Origin: Acidobacteriota bacterium
GTDB taxonomy: Bacteria > Acidobacteriota > Terriglobia > Acidiferrales > UBA7541
Length of the DNA: 64,000 bases
Reading direction: 5' to 3'
Assembly (NCBI GenBank): GCA_013289835.1
Contig: JABCZG010000002.1
Span: 124,001 to 188,000, forward strand
A program made the position numbers and the translations under genes. Positions 60,401-64,000 of the stretch are shown here, piece after piece (positions within the stretch are counted from its first letter, which is position 1; every line of letters starts with the position of its first letter). The notes under the pieces were generated by a model. That model saw only the letters and a list, made by a program, of their open reading frames with translations. It was not told where the DNA came from and searched no databases.

Positions 60401-63256
60401 ATGCCTCGTAAGCTGGCCGTCTTGTCGCTCATTATCGTCGGCCTCCACATTGTCGGGAATCTAACGCTCGGCCCTTCCACCGCCGGGGGCATCCTCGCCA
60501 ATTCTCTGCAGATACTATCCAGCCTTTTTGCAGCGGCCATGTGCTTCGCCGCGTCGCGCCGCGCACGCGGCCTCGGCCGCCCGTTCTGGCTGCTCACCGC
60601 CTGCGGAATGGCCATGTGGGGCGTGGCCAATTCTGGTTGGATGTACTATGAGGATTGGTTGCACACCGTGGCGCCAAGCTTCTCCGTGGTGCGCATCCTC
60701 TTCGATGTACAGGGAGTTTTCTTCGCCGTCGCTTTGTTTCTGGATCAGGAGCGAGACTCGCCGTATTTCGATCTCGAGACGCTGCTCGATTCGCTGCAGA
60801 TCGCGATCGTCTTCATCTCCGTCTTTTTCGGCCTCTACTATGTGCAATTGCTGCGAGGCAACTCGGACAGGGCTACCGCGCTGGTCCAGACCTGGATTTT
60901 TGACGCGGTCACGTTCGCGCTGGCGGCGCTCGCCGTCATTCGAACCCTAAGCGCGCAAACGAAGCGTCTGCGCAGGCTGTACGGTGGACTGGCATTTTTT
61001 CTGCTCATCTACTCACTCTGTTCCAGCACCGCCGATTACGCGCAGGCCGTCCACCAGGTTCCTACCGGCACGTGGTATGACCTCAACTGGACGGTGCCCT
61101 TCCTCGTTGCCGCGGTCTGGGCTTCGTACTGGAAAGAAACGGATGAGCCGGCCCCAACTGCGAAGTCCCCCCGGAAGAAGATGGCCCGGCTCGCAGGCAA
61201 GCACGCCATGCTGGCGCTGGGACCACTCCTTGTTGTCGCCCTGGTTCTGCAACTCGGCTCGGAATGGCGCGGGACGAGCTTTACGCTCCTGGCAGTCTCC
61301 ATCATTTGTTACGCGACGCGCCTGGGACTAAGCGAGTACCGCCAATGGCAGAGCGCGGATATCGCCCGGCGGAATACGCTGGCGATGGATTCGGCGATCA
61401 ACGGCATGGCCATTCTCAATGCCGAGGGAATTTTCATTTATGTGAATCCGGCCTATGCGCGGATGACCGGAAACGGCGCTCCGGAAGCGATGCTGGACAA
61501 ATCCTGGCGAGATGTCTCCAACGAACGCGACGTCACGCCCGTCGAAAATGAAATCCGCGCGGCTCTTGAGCAACATGGCAAGTGGTTTGGACCGCTGACC
61601 ATGCACCACAAGGATGGCACGGAAGTCCCGACGGAAATGGCCATCACTACCCTGCCCGACGGCGGTACCATTTGTGTCAGCCGCGACATCACGCAGAGGG
61701 TGAGCGCGCAGCGCGCCCGCGCCGAAGCCGAAATCAAGTACCGCATGCTCGTCGAGCAAGTCGCTGCGGTCAGCTACATCGCCGAGATCGGCTTCCAGGG
61801 CAAGTGGCTGTACGTCAGTCCGCAAGTGGAAGCGATCTTTGGCTACTCGCAAGAGGAATGGCTCGCCGACTCCGGCCAGTGGACACGCTTCGTGCCTCTA
61901 GAAGATCATCCCATCATCCAAACTGCCGAGGACGCCTGCGTTCGCGGGCAGCGCTTTCAGGCCGAATACCGCATCACGCGGAAAGACGGCCAGGTCATTT
62001 GGGTCAGCGACACCGCCGTTGTCGTTCCCGGCAACGATCGTCATTCGGTGATGGAAGGACTCATCGTTGATATCACCGACCGCAAGCTCCTCGAGAACCA
62101 ATTGCAGCAGGCGCGCAGGGTCGAAGCCGTTGGCAGGCTGGCTGGCGGCGTCGCGCACGATTTCAATAATCTTCTGACCATCATCAAAGGCTACATTGAG
62201 ATGGCCTTGAATCGCGGCGTGGACAAGCCGGAATTGCGCGCCGACATCAAGCACATCGAAGACGCCGCGGACCGCGCCGTGACTCTTGTGCGCCAGTTGC
62301 TGGCCTTCAGCCGCAAGCAAGTCCTGAAGCCGAAAGTTCTCGACATCAACGCCATCGTCCTGAATCTTGACACGCTGCTGCGGCGACTGATGAACGAGAA
62401 TATCGAAATGAAAACGCTCGTCGGAGACGCCGTCGGTGCGATCAAAGCCGATCCCAGCCAGGTCGAGCAGGTGATCATGAATCTGGTCGTGAACGCGCGC
62501 GACGCCATGCCGGAGGGTGGCCGCATCCTGATTGAAACCAGCAACGTTGATCTCGATGCCACCTACACGCGCGAACATGCGGTCGTCGTTCCGGGGCCTT
62601 ACGTGATGCTCGCCGTGACCGATACCGGCGTTGGCATGAGCACCGAAACCGTGGCGCATATTTTTGAACCGTTCTACACCACAAAGGAAAGCGGCCGCGG
62701 CACTGGCTTAGGTCTTTCTACCGTATACGGCATTGTGAAGCAGAGTGGCGGCTACATCTGGGTGTACAGCGAGTTAGGAAAGGGCACGACATTTAAGGTT
62801 TACTTGCCACGCGTGGAAGATGCTGTCCAGGTTCCGTCCCGTGCGGAAAAGCTCGTGTCCACGACCGGCAAGGGTCACGAAACGATTCTTCTCGTCGAAG
62901 ATGAACCCGCCGTACGCGAGTTGACGCGCGAAGTTCTTTCCCAGCGCGGATACGAGGTCATCGAAGCGCTCACCCCCAAAGACGCGGAGCGCCTCGCCGG
63001 AGACAACGGCGCCGAAATTCATCTCTTGCTAACAGACGTGATGATGCCCGGGATGAGCGGCCGCGAACTCGCCAAGCGCCTTACGGAACGTTACCCCCAT
63101 CTGCGTGTGTTGTACATGTCCGGTTACACGTACAACGTCATCGCTGAGGGCGGCACGCTTGAGGAAGGAATTTCTTTCGTGCAAAAGCCGTTCACGCCGC
63201 AAGTCCTTGCGCAAAAAGTTCGCGAAGCCCTCGATCGTCCCGTCTCCGTAAAATAA
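60401..63256 (+). CDS. membrane hybrid histidine kinase (7TM-like, PAS-PAS-HisKA-HATPase-REC)
   Basis: 951 residues. About eight N-terminal transmembrane helices (1-310) form an unrecognised sensor. PAS 1 (about 330-440, SAINGMAILNAEGIFIYVNP) and PAS 2 (about 455-570, with GKWLYVSPQVEAIFG) follow. HisKA has phospho-acceptor His in GGVAHDFNNLLTIIKG (about 588). HATPase has NLVVNARDAMP, TDTGVGM and GRGTGLGLSTV. The C-terminal receiver (about 826-945) has VEDEPA, Asp in LTDVMMPG and Lys in QKPF. No cognate response regulator gene is adjacent. Confidence 0.93.
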   Translation: MPRKLAVLSLIIVGLHIVGNLTLGPSTAGGILANSLQILSSLFAAAMCFAASRRARGLGRPFWLLTACGMAMWGVANSGWMYYEDWLHTVAPSFSVVRILFDVQGVFFAVALFLDQERDSPYFDLETLLDSLQIAIVFISVFFGLYYVQLLRGNSDRATALVQTWIFDAVTFALAALAVIRTLSAQTKRLRRLYGGLAFFLLIYSLCSSTADYAQAVHQVPTGTWYDLNWTVPFLVAAVWASYWKETDEPAPTAKSPRKKMARLAGKHAMLALGPLLVVALVLQLGSEWRGTSFTLLAVSIICYATRLGLSEYRQWQSADIARRNTLAMDSAINGMAILNAEGIFIYVNPAYARMTGNGAPEAMLDKSWRDVSNERDVTPVENEIRAALEQHGKWFGPLTMHHKDGTEVPTEMAITTLPDGGTICVSRDITQRVSAQRARAEAEIKYRMLVEQVAAVSYIAEIGFQGKWLYVSPQVEAIFGYSQEEWLADSGQWTRFVPLEDHPIIQTAEDACVRGQRFQAEYRITRKDGQVIWVSDTAVVVPGNDRHSVMEGLIVDITDRKLLENQLQQARRVEAVGRLAGGVAHDFNNLLTIIKGYIEMALNRGVDKPELRADIKHIEDAADRAVTLVRQLLAFSRKQVLKPKVLDINAIVLNLDTLLRRLMNENIEMKTLVGDAVGAIKADPSQVEQVIMNLVVNARDAMPEGGRILIETSNVDLDATYTREHAVVVPGPYVMLAVTDTGVGMSTETVAHIFEPFYTTKESGRGTGLGLSTVYGIVKQSGGYIWVYSELGKGTTFKVYLPRVEDAVQVPSRAEKLVSTTGKGHETILLVEDEPAVRELTREVLSQRGYEVIEALTPKDAERLAGDNGAEIHLLLTDVMMPGMSGRELAKRLTERYPHLRVLYMSGYTYNVIAEGGTLEEGISFVQKPFTPQVLAQKVREALDRPVSVK

Positions 63257-63279
63257 TCGAACGCCGTCAATTGGTTCTA

Positions 63280-64000
63280 TTATCGTTTCGCCAGTAAGAC
63301 CGTTTTGCCCGTTGCCGCGGACTGCCTGGCCGCATCAAGTATTTCCGTCACGATTACATTCGTTTCTAGAGAAGACTGCCCCTCCGGTTTCAGGCCGTCC
63401 AAGAGCACCGCTCGCAGATAGGAAAGGGAGTCTTCGTTCGTCTTGGGCAACGGCTTGGCGTCGGCCGAGGTTTCCTCTTTATCAGGAAGGCGCAGGCGCA
63501 CCGCGCCGGGCCCGACGGTGATTACATAACCCTTCTGTCCGTACACTTCCATGTCTTTTCTGGAGAACGGCCAATTCCAGGAGGCCTGCACGATCGCCTG
63601 CGCGTGCGGATACGTCAGGATGATGGTCGCTTCGTCATCCACGCGCGGATAAATCTCTGGCTTGATCTGCTGCGTGACGGCTGTCACCGAGTCCGGCCGG
63701 CGGCCATCCATCAACCAAGTCGCCAAATCCGCGCCGTAACATCCGAAATCAAACAGCGCGCCGCCACCGTCGAGCTTGGGGTCCGTGAGCCATGCGAGAA
63801 ACTCCGGCCCAACTCCGATCTCCTTAGGGCCGTTGTGCCCGTCATGCACGACTATTTTTCGAATGTCCCCTATGGCATTTTCGTGCACCAGGTCGTACGC
63901 GGCTTGATTGCTGCGATACCAGGTCGTTTCGTAGTTCACCAAGACCTGAATTTTCCCTTCGTGTGCCGCTTTCTCGATGGCCCGCGCATCTTCGAGGCTG
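63280..64000 (-). CDS. Gfo/Idh/MocA family oxidoreductase, 5' part beyond the window
   Basis: The frame is open from the right edge to the stop at 63280-63282 (240 residues). The N-terminal NAD(P)-binding Rossmann part is outside. The visible part is the C-terminal alpha/beta dimer domain: VNYETTWYRSNQAAYDL, GGGALFDFGCYGADLATWLM (the GG-x2-D-x-G-x-H/Y motif region) and EVYGQKGYV. It probably oxidises or reduces a sugar or cyclitol. Family match is good; the substrate is unknown. Confidence 0.85.
   Translation of the reverse strand, partial: SLEDARAIEKAAHEGKIQVLVNYETTWYRSNQAAYDLVHENAIGDIRKIVVHDGHNGPKEIGVGPEFLAWLTDPKLDGGGALFDFGCYGADLATWLMDGRRPDSVTAVTQQIKPEIYPRVDDEATIILTYPHAQAIVQASWNWPFSRKDMEVYGQKGYVITVGPGAVRLRLPDKEETSADAKPLPKTNEDSLSYLRAVLLDGLKPEGQSSLETNVIVTEILDAARQSAATGKTVLLAKR

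Noticed and set aside
1..64000. tRNA, rRNA, CRISPR array, prophage or IS element
   Set aside because: No cloverleaf-like segments, rRNA conserved blocks, regularly spaced repeats, integrase or transposase frames were seen on either strand.

Overview
The window looks like chromosomal DNA of an acidobacterium (Acidobacteriota). This rests on two roughly 820-residue duplicated FtsX/MacB permeases of the 'acidobacterial duplicated orphan permease' type with no ATPase beside them, a high-GC sequence, many lipoprotein and Ig-like surface proteins, PilZ-like proteins, and intergenic repeats of a kind I associate with that phylum. There is no rRNA, tRNA, CRISPR array, prophage or intact insertion sequence. 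Genes are mostly single transcription units or pairs.

Layout. 1-2.2 kb: minus-strand TPR protein (cut by the window edge) and HlyD-type adaptor. 2.5-6.8 kb: zinc-ribbon mini-protein, NatA/NatB-like ABC exporter, small helical protein, DUF2306 and ICMT-like membrane proteins. 7.0-8.2 kb: an interspersed repeat and an alpha/beta hydrolase. 8.4-13.9 kb: two-component cluster on the minus strand (sigma-54 response regulator, soluble hybrid kinase, and a pseudo-receiver/DHp protein lacking an ATPase). 14.2-17.6 kb: OmpA-type protein and a methyltransferase. 17.9-20.4 kb: proBA. 21.1-21.3 kb: a promoter, two hairpins, a stand-alone perfect complement of the 16S rRNA 3' end, a six-codon ORF and a terminator, which I read as an undescribed small RNA. 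21.4-27.8 kb: MBL hydrolase, arginase-like protein, ispH, SpoIIE phosphatase, GNAT, PilZ, DUF4136 lipoprotein. 28-37 kb: Ig/propeller lipoprotein, SDR, orphan permease plus exported amidohydrolase, PilZ/coiled-coil protein. 37-45 kb: DUF2339/DUF3999 pair, PstS-like fragment, TPR protein, GlsB-like protein, exported SAM hydrolase. 45-50 kb: second orphan permease, second copy of the interspersed repeat, thiolase, a repeat-rich gap. 50-58 kb: cupin-like and DUF1579-like secreted proteins, phosphoesterase, pirin, two DGPF/YCII proteins followed by their ECF42-type sigma factor, exported S15-family hydrolase. 58-64 kb: acyl-CoA dehydrogenase, membrane hybrid histidine kinase, and the 3' part of a Gfo/Idh/MocA oxidoreductase.

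Functional links visible here are proline synthesis (proBA), ABC export (NatAB-like), a probable multistep phosphorelay (8.4-13.9 kb), and an ECF42/DGPF regulon with two matching promoters. Gene functions come from motif recognition by eye, without database searches. Where I moved a start codon inward, the ribosome binding site used is given.
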